64,000 nt of DNA from Paractinoplanes aksuensis. GTDB taxonomy: Bacteria; Actinomycetota; Actinomycetes; Mycobacteriales; Micromonosporaceae. Position numbers and translations under genes: made by a program. The stretch covers positions 1-64,000 of the forward strand of contig NZ_JAMYJR010000058.1 in NCBI RefSeq assembly GCF_024137025.1. The letters are read 5' to 3'. Position 1 is the first letter of the stretch. Every line of letters begins with the position of its first letter. Of the stretch, positions 8,260 to 16,454 are shown in pieces. The notes beneath the pieces were generated by a model that worked only from the letters and a program-made list of their open reading frames with translations, was not told where the DNA came from and did no database searches.

Positions 8260-8754
8260 ATGCTCAGGTCCATCGCGGGGACGGCAGGCACGCTGTCGCT
8301 GGCGCTGCTGCTGGTCGGCGGCTGCTCGAAAGACGACGTGAAGCCGGCCGCGGGCGCTCCGGCCCCGGTCTCGACCGACGCCTCGGCCCCGGCTCCGGAC
8401 GCTTCGGCCCCGACCGCGGGGGCGACGGGCGCTCCCGCCGAGACGACAACGCCGCCGCAGCCGGGCACGGCCGAGGGGACAGGGAGGCCGCCCAGCCGTC
8501 CCGGAGCCCCCGCCCTGCCCGACGTCGGCGCCCAGCGCGTCGGCTGGGTCACCGCGACCGTGACCAGCGCCGGCGGCTCCTGCTACGAGCTGAAGGCGGC
8601 CGACGGCGCGACCTGGGCCGCGTACTCGAAGAAGGACGTGCCGGTGAGCCGGGGCGACAAGGTGCGGGTGCGGCTCACCCCCGGCAAGACGCCGGTCGAC
8701 TGCGGTCCGGGCAAGCCGGCCACCCTCGTCCGGGTCCTGATCAACCCCAAGTAA
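8260..8754 (+). CDS. Secreted lipoprotein with Pro/Ala linker and small beta domain
   Basis: 164 aa. A short N-terminal signal with Arg4 and hydrophobic core ends in lipobox LVGGC (Cys22), so it is predicted to be lipidated and held on the outer face of the membrane. Residues 23-90 are a low-complexity Ala/Pro/Thr linker; residues 92-164 form a compact beta-rich domain (VGWVTATVTSAGGSCYELK...) with two cysteines that could pair. No family is recognised. The GGGGG upstream of ATG 8260 acts as ribosome site. Function unknown. Confidence 0.8.
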   Translation: MLRSIAGTAGTLSLALLLVGGCSKDDVKPAAGAPAPVSTDASAPAPDASAPTAGATGAPAETTTPPQPGTAEGTGRPPSRPGAPALPDVGAQRVGWVTATVTSAGGSCYELKAADGATWAAYSKKDVPVSRGDKVRVRLTPGKTPVDCGPGKPATLVRVLINPK

Positions 8755-8788
8755 CCAGGCACACTCCGGCTCACTCGCGCCCAGCGCC

Positions 8789-8794
8789 TACCCT
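8789..8794 (+). promoter_or_regulatory. -10 hexamer of a leaderless promoter (alpha/beta hydrolase)
   Basis: TACCCT, 7 nt before ATG 8802. A GGAG also sits in the spacer, so a leadered start at the same codon cannot be excluded. Confidence 0.4.
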
Positions 8795-8801
8795 GGAGTC
8801 C

Positions 8802-9725
8802 ATGGGCGGTCGGGTTGACGAGTCGTGCGTGCTGGTGGACGGGCCGTGGACCCATCGTTTCGTCGGCGCCAACGGCAGCCGTTTCCACGTGGTCGAGGCC
8901 GGCACCGGGCCGCTCGTGCTGTTCCTGCACGGCTTCCCCGAGTTCTGGTGGGCCTGGCACGACATGCTGCCCCGCATCGCCGACGCGGGCTTCCGGGCGG
9001 TCGCGATCGACCTGCGCGGCTACGGCGCGAGCGACAAGCCCCCGCGCGGCTACGACGGCTACACGATGGCGGCCGACGTCACCGGGCTCATCCGGGCCCT
9101 CGGCGAACGGAACGCGACGATCGTCGGCGCCGGCGCGGGCGGCATGATCGGCTGGGCCGCGGCCGCGTTCCATCCTAAGCTCGTCAACCGGCTGGTCGTG
9201 CTGGGCGCGGCCCACCCGCTGCGGCTGCGGGCGGCGCTGTTCGCCGACCCCCGCGGTCAGTTCGCGGCCTCGTCGAGCGCGCTGCGGTTCCAGGTGCCGC
9301 GCTACGAACACGTGCTGACCCGCGACGACGCGGCGCTGGTGGGCGAGCTGATGACCCGCTGGACGAGTCCCCAGTGGAGGGACACGCCCGAGTTCGCCGA
9401 CTACGTGGCCCGGTGCCGCGAGGCCATGCAGATCCCGCAGGCGGCGTTCTGCGCCCTCGAGGCGTACCGCTGGGTGTTCCGCAGTGCCATCCGGCTGCAG
9501 GGCTACCGGTTCGTGAAGCTCATGCAGCGCCCGCTCATCACGCCCACGCTGCAACTGCACGGCGAGCTCGACACCGCGACCCTGCCCCGCACGGCACAGG
9601 GCTCGGGGCGATACGTCCTGGCCCCGTACGAATGGCGCCTGATCCCCGAGGCCGGCCACTTCCTGCACCAGGAGGCCACCGACGTGGTCACCGGCGAAGT
9701 GTTGCGCTGGCTCAAGACCAACTAA
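8802..9725 (+). CDS. Epoxide-hydrolase-like alpha/beta hydrolase lacking the nucleophile
   Basis: 307 aa. The oxyanion-hole motif HGFPEFWW (residues 43-50), the cap region and the C-terminal EAGHFLHQE catalytic-His motif match the EphA-F epoxide hydrolases (Rv3670/EphE lies in the same neighbourhood in M. tuberculosis). At the nucleophile elbow, where the family has VGHDWGG, this protein reads VGAGAGG, so the Asp nucleophile is Gly at about residue 111. It may be inactive for epoxides, use another residue, or have become a binding protein. It converges on the 121-aa gene with a 4-nt overlap. Confidence 0.82.
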   Translation: MGGRVDESCVLVDGPWTHRFVGANGSRFHVVEAGTGPLVLFLHGFPEFWWAWHDMLPRIADAGFRAVAIDLRGYGASDKPPRGYDGYTMAADVTGLIRALGERNATIVGAGAGGMIGWAAAAFHPKLVNRLVVLGAAHPLRLRAALFADPRGQFAASSSALRFQVPRYEHVLTRDDAALVGELMTRWTSPQWRDTPEFADYVARCREAMQIPQAAFCALEAYRWVFRSAIRLQGYRFVKLMQRPLITPTLQLHGELDTATLPRTAQGSGRYVLAPYEWRLIPEAGHFLHQEATDVVTGEVLRWLKTN

Positions 9726-10087
9726 ATGCGCTGCTCGCTCAGGTCGGAGACCTCGTGCAGAGGCGCCCAGCCCTGGTAGACGCCGAAGTCGAACTCTTCG
9801 AGGCCGAGCTGCCGGGCGATCGGGGCACGGCCGCCCGCGTACTCGACCCGCAGCCACGAGTTGGCCTCGGCCAGCACGATGAACGGCGCCCCGCGCCAAG
9901 TGCACGTGGTGCGGACGTAGATCAGTTCGTCGTACTCCTCGGGGGTCAGCACCCGCACGTAGCGGCCGGGGCGCACCTCGTCGAAGCCGTCGACCGGGTC
10001 GGAGTGGTAGATCCGGACGTTGTCGCCGTCGGGCGAGGCGTCGTACTCCCGCCCCTGCCATGCCACCACGTAGCCGTCCCGCATCAC
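9722..10087 (-). CDS. 121-aa protein translationally coupled to the SseB-repeat protein
   Basis: No family recognised. About 121 aa, acidic, rich in Trp, Tyr and Asp, no signal peptide or membrane segment. It starts at GTG 10087 or ATG 10084, overlapping the TGA of the 1055-aa gene, so the two are co-translated. Its pattern of short beta strands with aromatic residues (WQGREYDASPDGDNVRIYHS..., VRIY, YVRVL, WLRVEYAGG) suggests a small beta fold. In polymorphic-toxin loci a small gene in this position often encodes a cognate immunity protein; here it could equally be a chaperone or partner for the large protein. Confidence 0.75.
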   Translation of the reverse strand: MMRDGYVVAWQGREYDASPDGDNVRIYHSDPVDGFDEVRPGRYVRVLTPEEYDELIYVRTTCTWRGAPFIVLAEANSWLRVEYAGGRAPIARQLGLEEFDFGVYQGWAPLHEVSDLSEQRI

Positions 10088-13000
10088 TGCTCACCCACCC
10101 GGCGCCACATCGGGCCGTCGTTGTCGAAGATGGCGATCATGCGCTCGGCGCCGTCGGCGTCGATCCGCCACAGCTGCGCGCCGTGCGGCAGGCGCACACT
10201 GTCCACCTTGAACTCGGCGATGACGTCGCGACCCTCACCGGGCGCGAAACCGTTGCCACGGAAGGGCGAACGCTCGATGACCCAGCCGTCCATCGCCTTC
10301 AAGGCCTGCTCGTTCTGCCCGCCGTAAGGGATGCGGTAGAGGCTCGGACGATAGGCCGGCCAGCGCAGCACGTACGCCTCTTTGGCGTCCGACTGGTGCG
10401 GCGAGCCGTCGTAGCTCAGGCCCAGAGCACCGAGAAGCTCCGCGGGCGTACGCAGATGTTCCACCTCGGTCGCGCGGTGCACGAAGCCGGCCACCCGGTC
10501 GTAGCCGCGCTCGAGGTAGTAGTCGACCTGCTCCGGCGGGAGTGTCTTCTGCATGACCGTGGCGTGCTGGGCGTCGTCGCTGGCCGGCTCGGGCGCGGGC
10601 ACCGGGACGGCGTCCTCGGCCGGGCCGTCCGGGTCGAGGCCCAGGCCGGACTCCGCGGCCCAACTGGCCAGGGCGATGACCTGCGGGCCGGGGTACTTGG
10701 CGCCGATCGGGCCGTCCGGGTTCACGACGAACGACCAGCCCGGGTCGGGCCAGTTGCGGATCAGCTCGTAGAACCGGACACCGACCGTGCGGGTCGGCTC
10801 CGAGTAGTGCTCGGCCAGCCTGTCCTTGCTGGTGAAGACGATCAGGAACGTCTCGCCGTCCACCTGCTCGGTGCGGAACGCGAAGCCCGACTCGCCGGGC
10901 GCGCTGCCGGGGCGCGAGTGGTTGGCCACCGGCACCAGGACGGTCGCGAGCAGCAGAGTCGAGAGGTAGGCGTCGGTGTTGTGGCCGTCGGCGGCGTCGA
11001 ACAGATCGCGCTCGACGTCGTTGGCCGGGACGAAGCTCGCCACGGGCGGCGCGGGCGGAGCCGAGGCGGGCCGGGCCGCGAGCGGCGGGAGCGGCTCGAA
11101 GCCGCCCTGACCACCGGGCCGGGCCGGGCGGTCGCTTCCGGGCGAGCCGGGGATGACCGGCGGGGCGGACGGCGGCGACGGGGTCTCGGACCGGGTCTGG
11201 AAGGCCGGGAACGAGGTCATGCCGGGACGCTCGGCCGGCGAGGTGGCCTGGCGACGCGGCAGCGGGGTGCCGAAGCCGGGGCTCGGCTCGGCCTGCATGG
11301 GCGGCGAAGCCGGTGCCTGCATGGGCGGCGAGGTCGGGGCCTGCACGGGCATCGGAGCCGGCGGCGCCGAGATGGGAGGCATGGCCGACGAGGGCGCGCG
11401 CTGGGCGGCGGCGGCCTGCGGGGACGCCGGGCCCTGCGGAAAGCCCCCGGGCCGGCCGCCCTCGGCCGGCTGACGGCGCGGCAGATCGCCCTCACCGGGC
11501 TGGCGGCCCTCGGTGGGCTGGCGGCGGGGCAGGTCGGCCAGGGCGCCGGACGGGGCGCCGGACGCGCTCGACCAACTCGGGTTGAACGGCGTCTCGTCGG
11601 GGTTGTGCGGCGTGATGTGCTCGGGCACCGGAGGCGTCTGCGCCATCGGAGTGCGGACCGGCAGCGGGCCGCTCGGGTTCTGGAGGGCGCCGCGCGGGTC
11701 CTCACCCGGGGTCGCGGGCGGAGCGGACGGCATCGACGGAGGCTGGTACGCGGCCGGGGGCTGATTGGCGGGCGGCGTTGTCGGCGCGGCCGGGCCCGAG
11801 GCGGGTGTCGCGCCCGGGGTGCGGACCGGCAGGCCGTTCGGCGTGCCGTTGGCCGCGCCGCCGGTGCTGGACGTACGCATCGGGAGGCCGCCGGGGCCGG
11901 TCGTCTCGGCCGGGGCCGGGCTCGTGGGCTGGCCGTACGCCGGGGGCGCGTCCGCGGGGCGGCCGTAGGCGGGCGGCGCGCTGACAGACTGGCCGTAGGC
12001 GGGCGGCGTGCTCGCGGGCTGACCGTACGCGGGCGGCGCGCTGACGGACTGACCGTAGGCGGGCGGGGCGCCGGCCGGGCGGCCGTACATCGCGGGCGGG
12101 GCGCTCGCGGGCTGGTTGGTGGCGGGCGGAGCGCTGGCCGGCGCGTTCGCGGCGGGCTGGCCGTAGGCGGGCGACGGCGACCGGGCCGGCAGGCCGTCGG
12201 AAGCGGGCGGCGTGCGGGTCGGCAGACCACCCGCGGGCGACCGCGACGGCAGCGCGTCCGCGATCGACGGCGTGCGGGGCGGCAGGGCGTCCAACGCCGA
12301 GGGCGTGCGGGTCGGCAGGCCGCCGGGGCCGGACGAGGTACGAGCGGCCAGACCGTCGGCGGCGGCCGGAGTCCGCGCGGGCAGGCTCTCGGGCAGCGAC
12401 GGCGTACGGGCGGGCAGGGTGTCGGCCGGGGGCTGACCGGCCGGCTGGGCGTAGGCGCCGCCGTACGTGTTGGCGGCGGCCTGACCGTAAGCCGCGGGGG
12501 CGGCCGGACCCGACTGCCCGTAGGCGGCGGGCACAGGCGTGGCCGGAGCCGGCTGACCATAGGCCGGGGACGCGGGCGCCGGCTGACCGTAGGCCGCAGG
12601 CACAGGCACAGGCGCGGCCGGCTGCCCATAAGCCGCGGGCGCGGCCGGAGCCGGCTGGGATGCGGCCGGGGTCTGCTGCCCGTACGTGCCGGACGGGTAC
12701 TGCGGGTAGGCACCGGTGGCCGCGGTGAGCGGCGCGTCCTCGTGGGTCGGCCCGCCGGGACGGCCCGCGTCCTGCTGGGCGGCCGCGGCGTTGGCGGCCA
12801 TCGCGGCGGACTGCAGATCCTGGATCTTCGAGTCGGCGCGACCCGGCCCACGGGTGGGCAGCCTCAGATCACCGCGGGACAGTTGAGCCACGAACCAGGC
12901 CGGCAGGTAGCCCTCGATCGGCAGGCCGGGGTTGACCGCCAGCCACCACTCGAGGTTGGGCCAGGTGTTGGCGAGTTCCGCGTACGGGACGCGCCGGGCC

Positions 13001-13251
13001 GAACCGGTGTAGTCGGCCAGGCACGACTGCAACGAGGCGGTCGACGTGAAGGCCAGCACGTGCGTGCGGCCACCCGTGCTCCAGGTGCCCCAGCCGAGCG
13101 GGGCCAGACCGGCCAGAGCATCGGCGGAGACCGGTAGGAGCAGGTCAACGCCAGACAGAATGCGGAAGTAAGACTCCTGGTCATCGGTGCGCAACGCATC
13201 GCGCATCGCGACCTCGGCGTCCGTAGCCGGCTCCCACTCGGACACGTCCAC
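10084..13251 (-). CDS. Type VII locus SseB-repeat protein, 1055 aa
   Basis: Architecture by eye: SseB-like domain 1 at about residues 15-135; a ~590-residue Pro/Ala/Ser linker; SseB-like domain 2 at about residues 737-870; a distinct C-terminal domain at about 905-1055. Both SseB-like copies share a W/NP pattern (WPNLEWWLAVNPGLPIEGY and WPDPGWSFVVNPDGPIGAKY). The linker has two repeat types: PPAYGQ(P/S) units and (D/G)xLPxRTPS units. The C-terminal domain (…YVLRWPAYRPSLYRIPYGG…) is not recognised. No signal peptide. It follows two WXG100 genes on the same strand. GTG 13251 or GTG 13245 are both possible, behind GGGGAGAGG. Confidence 0.8.
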   Translation of the reverse strand: MDVSEWEPATDAEVAMRDALRTDDQESYFRILSGVDLLLPVSADALAGLAPLGWGTWSTGGRTHVLAFTSTASLQSCLADYTGSARRVPYAELANTWPNLEWWLAVNPGLPIEGYLPAWFVAQLSRGDLRLPTRGPGRADSKIQDLQSAAMAANAAAAQQDAGRPGGPTHEDAPLTAATGAYPQYPSGTYGQQTPAASQPAPAAPAAYGQPAAPVPVPAAYGQPAPASPAYGQPAPATPVPAAYGQSGPAAPAAYGQAAANTYGGAYAQPAGQPPADTLPARTPSLPESLPARTPAAADGLAARTSSGPGGLPTRTPSALDALPPRTPSIADALPSRSPAGGLPTRTPPASDGLPARSPSPAYGQPAANAPASAPPATNQPASAPPAMYGRPAGAPPAYGQSVSAPPAYGQPASTPPAYGQSVSAPPAYGRPADAPPAYGQPTSPAPAETTGPGGLPMRTSSTGGAANGTPNGLPVRTPGATPASGPAAPTTPPANQPPAAYQPPSMPSAPPATPGEDPRGALQNPSGPLPVRTPMAQTPPVPEHITPHNPDETPFNPSWSSASGAPSGALADLPRRQPTEGRQPGEGDLPRRQPAEGGRPGGFPQGPASPQAAAAQRAPSSAMPPISAPPAPMPVQAPTSPPMQAPASPPMQAEPSPGFGTPLPRRQATSPAERPGMTSFPAFQTRSETPSPPSAPPVIPGSPGSDRPARPGGQGGFEPLPPLAARPASAPPAPPVASFVPANDVERDLFDAADGHNTDAYLSTLLLATVLVPVANHSRPGSAPGESGFAFRTEQVDGETFLIVFTSKDRLAEHYSEPTRTVGVRFYELIRNWPDPGWSFVVNPDGPIGAKYPGPQVIALASWAAESGLGLDPDGPAEDAVPVPAPEPASDDAQHATVMQKTLPPEQVDYYLERGYDRVAGFVHRATEVEHLRTPAELLGALGLSYDGSPHQSDAKEAYVLRWPAYRPSLYRIPYGGQNEQALKAMDGWVIERSPFRGNGFAPGEGRDVIAEFKVDSVRLPHGAQLWRIDADGAERMIAIFDNDGPMWRRVGEQ
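11900..12720 (-). repeat. Degenerate tandem repeats coding Pro/Ala YGQ and LPxRTPS units
   Basis: Within the 1055-aa gene, short units recur in frame: PPAYGQS/P (about ten copies, densest at 11930-12070 and 12480-12650) and LPxRTP (about eight copies around 12180-12420). Adjacent copies differ at few bases, which indicates expansion by slippage or unequal recombination. Confidence 0.75.
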
Positions 13252-13535
13252 CTCTCCCCACCGCGCGACGAGGCCATCTCAACGCGTACAACCTACAAGG
13301 TCAGCCCGCGATCACAATGGGCGGCGGTCGGCATACGTGCAAGTTGTGGATAAGAGGCCGTCCGTAAGCGCCCAGAAGCACAGAGGAGCGCCCTTTTCGG
13401 TCGCATGAAGCGATCAAACAACAACCGATCGTAGCGATATCGGCCAGTCGGGCCAGTACGCGTTCGAGGGACAACAAGCTTCGCAAGAACGGACCAACCG
13501 GGCGTACGCGACATTAGTTGCAACTGGGTACGCAA
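13252..13535. other. Intergenic region upstream of the SseB-repeat gene
   Basis: About 280 bp with no supported gene. It must hold the promoter of the minus-strand 1055-aa gene, and contains an exact DnaA-box-like TGTGGATAA at 13345-13353. Its composition is less GC-rich than the flanks. Confidence 0.5.
13345..13353 (-). promoter_or_regulatory. DnaA-box-like site
   Basis: Exact TTATCCACA on the minus strand, about 95 bp upstream of the SseB-repeat gene start. Confidence 0.4.
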
Positions 13536-13573
13536 AACGGCCGGCTCAGCCCCTCAGGACTGCTCCGGCCGTT
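13536..13573 (-). terminator. Terminator of the WXG100 pair
   Basis: Perfect 9-bp stem (13536-13544/13565-13573) with a 20-nt loop; on the minus strand it is followed by TTTTG. It lies 10 nt after the stop of the downstream WXG100 gene and so separates the pair from the SseB-repeat gene. Confidence 0.65.
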
Positions 13574-13582
13574 CGGTGTGGC

Positions 13583-13879
13583 TCACTGGAAGCGGGCGGT
13601 CGCCTGCTTCTCGGTGCTGATGTAGTCGTCGGCGGACTGGCCGACGGCACCGTGGATGTTCTGCAGGATGTTCGTCAGATTCTCCGAGGCCGAGCGCCAC
13701 GTCGCCTGGCGCTGCTGGTAGGCCTGCTGGGCCTCGCCGTCCCAGGTGGCGACCAGCGGCGCGGCGTCCCGCTCGAGCTGGTCGAGCTGCGAGCGCAGCG
13801 TGTTGATCGCCTTCTGGATGTCCGACCCCGCCTGCTGCAGGGCGGCGAAGTTGACGAGAAGCACTCCGTCGTTGGGCAT
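13583..13879 (-). CDS. WXG100-family ESX protein (second of pair)
   Basis: 98 aa, the normal size of an ESAT-6/CFP-10-type protein. Two amphipathic helices flank a turn reading WDGEA (WxG motif) near residue 45; the C-terminus carries YISTE, fitting the YxxxD/E type VII export signal. Start ATG 13879 has a strong GGGGGAGA ribosome site. Expected to form a helical dimer with the adjacent WXG100 protein and to be exported by a type VII (ESX) machine. The pair is transcribed together and ends at the hairpin at 13536. Confidence 0.93.
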   Translation of the reverse strand: MPNDGVLLVNFAALQQAGSDIQKAINTLRSQLDQLERDAAPLVATWDGEAQQAYQQRQATWRSASENLTNILQNIHGAVGQSADDYISTEKQATARFQ

Positions 13880-13896
13880 GTCTGGTCTCCCCCGGG

Positions 13897-14226
13897 TCAG
13901 AGCGGCAGCGAGAAGTTGCCGCCGGTGCCGGACACCCGGCTGGCCGCCTCGGTGTCGGTCGCGTCGTAACTGGTGCCCGACTGCTTGATCGAATCGGCAG
14001 TCACGGCAAGGGCCGAGTTGAGCTTCTTCAGGTCCTGCTCGTACTGAACCTTGACCTGCTCGAACGCCACCGCGCCGAGACCCTTCCACTGCCCGCCGAG
14101 CGCCGACAGCTCGTTCATGAGCGTGCTCAGCATCGTCTGGAGCTGCTCGTTGACCTGGTCGAACTTGACGGCGGTATCCGCCATCACCTGGGATTCAGCT
14201 TGCGTTCCGGCCACCCCGGATGTCAC
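13897..14226 (-). CDS. WXG100-family ESX protein (first of pair)
   Basis: 109 aa from GTG 14226 with GAGGAA upstream. Helix-turn-helix hairpin protein with QWKGLG (WxG motif) near residue 47 and a helix after it (FEQVKVQYEQDLKKLNSAL). It lacks an obvious YxxxD/E tail, so it is probably carried as the partner of the downstream WXG100 protein, which has one. The 17-nt gap between the genes implies one mRNA. Divergent from eccE. Confidence 0.92.
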   Translation of the reverse strand: MTSGVAGTQAESQVMADTAVKFDQVNEQLQTMLSTLMNELSALGGQWKGLGAVAFEQVKVQYEQDLKKLNSALAVTADSIKQSGTSYDATDTEAASRVSGTGGNFSLPL

Positions 14227-14510
14227 CCCGCTTCCTCGTTCGGGTCGTCGACCATGCCATGATCCGTTGTGGACGGACGGTGAGCACCGCCCTCGACATA
14301 TCGACGCTGGCCACCAGGCTAACCCCTGTCCACAAGCGGCGGGGGGCGGGCCGTGAGCGGCCGATCACTCTTACATGACGTAGCCGACCGTAGCGAAAGT
14401 CGTCAAGCCGTGCCGCCTCGCGAATCGGAGCCTGTGGATAACTTCCGGTTGTCCACAGGGGCGCCCCGCAGCGTGACCGGAGCCCATACGATGGGCCCGC
14501 ACGAGGACAG
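14227..14510. other. Divergent WXG100/eccE intergenic region with DnaA-like boxes
   Basis: About 280 bp without a gene. It must hold promoters for both directions. Three DnaA-box-like sites occur: CTGTCCACA (14326-14334), TGTGGATAA (14433-14441) and TTGTCCACA (14449-14457). The last two form an inverted pair with extended 12-bp arms differing at one base. Confidence 0.55.
14433..14457. promoter_or_regulatory. Inverted pair of DnaA-box-like sites upstream of eccE
   Basis: TGTGGATAA (14433-14441) and TTGTCCACA (14449-14457) face each other with 7 bp between them; with flanking bases the arms are CCTGTGGATAAC and GTTGTCCACAGG. This could bind DnaA or a dimeric repressor with the same half-site. 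Confidence 0.5.
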
Positions 14511-14534
14511 ATGCGGGTCGAGGGGCGGTGTGTC

Positions 14535-16385
14535 GTGACGGTTGGCGTGGCAGGCGACCGGGACTACCGCGAGCTCTCCGGCCCGGCCCGGCCATTACCC
14601 AAGGTCAACACTCGCCCGCTCCGGCGTGGACGGTTGCTCGGCGTGCGGGTCGGTCAACTGGTGGCCACCCAGGTCGCCGCGGTCGCGGTCGCTGTCGGTG
14701 TCGTGAACGGTCCGATCGGGCTGGTGGCGGGCAGCGTTCTGGCCCTGGCCGTCCTCGCCCTGACCTGGTTGCGAATGCGCGGCCGCTGGGCGTTCGAGTG
14801 GCTGGGCATCGGCCTGCGCTTCAGCGGCCGGCGGCGCTCGGTCCCGCTCGACCATTCGACCGCGCTGCTGCAGTTCCTCGCGCCGGGCGCGCGGGTCGAG
14901 CAGACCGACCTGGCCGGCGACCCGGCCGCGATCGTCGTCGACGGGCACGGCCTCACCGCGGTGCTCGAGCTGGGTGACCCGGCGGGCCTGCTCGCCGAGG
15001 ATGCGCCTGACCTGCCCGCGCCGGCCACCCTGCTGCCGTCGGCCGAGGCCGAGGTGCCGCCCGTCCTGATCCAGCTGCTGCTGACGGGCGCCCCGGCCCC
15101 CTCGCTGCGGGCCGGGGCGGGCACGCCGGCCAACTCGTACCGCCAGCTCACCGAGGGCCGCCTGCTCGGGCACAGCCGCGCGCTGCTGGCCGTGCGGGTG
15201 CTGCGGTCCGAGGGCTGGTCCGAGGACGAGTTGCGGCGCGCGCTGTCCGGCCTCGTGCGCAAGCTGGTGCGCCGGCTCGCCGCGGTGCCCGCCCGTCCGC
15301 TCGGTGAGGCGGCCGCGCTGCGGGTCATCGCCGAACTGGCGCACGACGACGGCGCCGGCACGGCCCAGGAGTCCTGGCCCGGCCTGCGGGTCGGCGGGCT
15401 GACCCAGACCACGTTCCGGTTGCGGCGCTGGCCCGACTTGCGGGTCGAGACTTCCCGGCGGCTGGTGTCGCGCATGCTCACCCTGCCCTCGGCGGCCACG
15501 ACGGTGTCGCTGACCGCGGGTCCGCAGGCCGCTCACGACCCCACCCCGATCGACGTGACCGTCCGGCTGGCCGCGCCCGAGCCGGCCTCTCTCGGCGCCG
15601 CCGCCCAGGCCCTGCGCAAGCTGCTGTCGGCCGAGCACGCCGGGGCTCAGCGGCTCGACGGCGAACACGTCCAGGGTCTCTTCGCCACGCTCCCGCTCGG
15701 CGGCCGGCCCAACGCTGTGCCCGGCCTGGCCCTCGACGGTGTGCAGCCGGCCGCGCTAGTGGACGGTTTGCACCTGCAGGCCGGGATGTCCGGGCTCATG
15801 CTGGGGCGCAACCGCCACGGCAATCCGGTGGTGACCCGGCTCTTCCGGCCCGAGCAGACTCGCGCGCTCGTGGTCGGCGGCGTCCGTTGCGCCCAGTTGG
15901 TCGCCCTGCGCGCGATGGCCCTGGGGGCCCGGGTGGTCGTGCAGACCGCGCGGCCGCGGGCCTGGGAGCCGTTCGTACGGGGCGCGGCCGTCCCCGGCGA
16001 GTCGATCGCCGTGGTGCCGCCGGGCCGCCCGATCGAGATCGCGCCCGGCTCGGCCCTGCACCCGCTGCTGATCGTGGTCGACATCGGGCCGGTGGGGGCG
16101 GACAACCGCCCGGGTGACGGCTGGCAGGCCACCCTGGTCGTCCGGGACGAGTTCTCGGCGGCCGACGTCGACGTGGCGTCCCGGGCCGACCTGCTGATCC
16201 TTCAGCCGTTGCGCCCCGAAGAGGCGACCCTGCTCGGCGGGGCGCTCGGGCTGGGCGAGGTCGCCCAGTGGATGACCCGGATCCGCCCCGACATGGTCGG
16301 CGTGGTCAACCGGCGGGCGGTCCGGTGGGCGGCGCTGGCCCACACCCCGATCGAGCTGCAGCTGATCGGGCCGCCCGGTCGCTGA
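14535..16385 (+). CDS. eccE: Type VII secretion membrane component EccE
   Basis: 616 aa from GTG 14535 (GAGGGGCGG upstream); ATG 14511 with GAGGACAG is an alternative adding 8 residues. Two hydrophobic segments near residues 38-80 (VGQLVATQVAAVAVAVGVVN, GLVAGSVLALAVLALTW) precede a long soluble region, the layout of EccE, which caps the EccB-C-D membrane complex of ESX systems. The rest is a poorly conserved Ala/Leu/Arg-rich domain. It is the only membrane component of the secretion machine here; EccB, EccC, EccD and MycP are absent, so this is a partial ESX locus. Confidence 0.8.
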   Translation: MTVGVAGDRDYRELSGPARPLPKVNTRPLRRGRLLGVRVGQLVATQVAAVAVAVGVVNGPIGLVAGSVLALAVLALTWLRMRGRWAFEWLGIGLRFSGRRRSVPLDHSTALLQFLAPGARVEQTDLAGDPAAIVVDGHGLTAVLELGDPAGLLAEDAPDLPAPATLLPSAEAEVPPVLIQLLLTGAPAPSLRAGAGTPANSYRQLTEGRLLGHSRALLAVRVLRSEGWSEDELRRALSGLVRKLVRRLAAVPARPLGEAAALRVIAELAHDDGAGTAQESWPGLRVGGLTQTTFRLRRWPDLRVETSRRLVSRMLTLPSAATTVSLTAGPQAAHDPTPIDVTVRLAAPEPASLGAAAQALRKLLSAEHAGAQRLDGEHVQGLFATLPLGGRPNAVPGLALDGVQPAALVDGLHLQAGMSGLMLGRNRHGNPVVTRLFRPEQTRALVVGGVRCAQLVALRAMALGARVVVQTARPRAWEPFVRGAAVPGESIAVVPPGRPIEIAPGSALHPLLIVVDIGPVGADNRPGDGWQATLVVRDEFSAADVDVASRADLLILQPLRPEEATLLGGALGLGEVAQWMTRIRPDMVGVVNRRAVRWAALAHTPIELQLIGPPGR

Positions 16386-16454
16386 CGACAAACATCGACC
16401 GGGTCAGGGTGTGTCGCCGCTGGTCCTTGCATGATCGTGGCACCATTCCGGGCC

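Noticed and set aside
10084-10536. TNT NAD-glycohydrolase or ADP-ribosyltransferase domain at the end of the SseB-repeat protein
   Set aside because: General resemblance in length and aromatic content only; the diagnostic catalytic motifs could not be found by eye.
10060-13137. 1025-codon open frame on the plus strand
   Set aside because: It is antisense to the 1055-aa SseB-repeat gene; composition is Arg/Gly-rich without domains, the usual mirror of a high-GC gene.
14326-14457. Replication origin
   Set aside because: DnaA-like boxes cluster here, but there is no dnaA, dnaN, rpmH, parAB or AT-rich unwinding region, and the same boxes are spread through the window.
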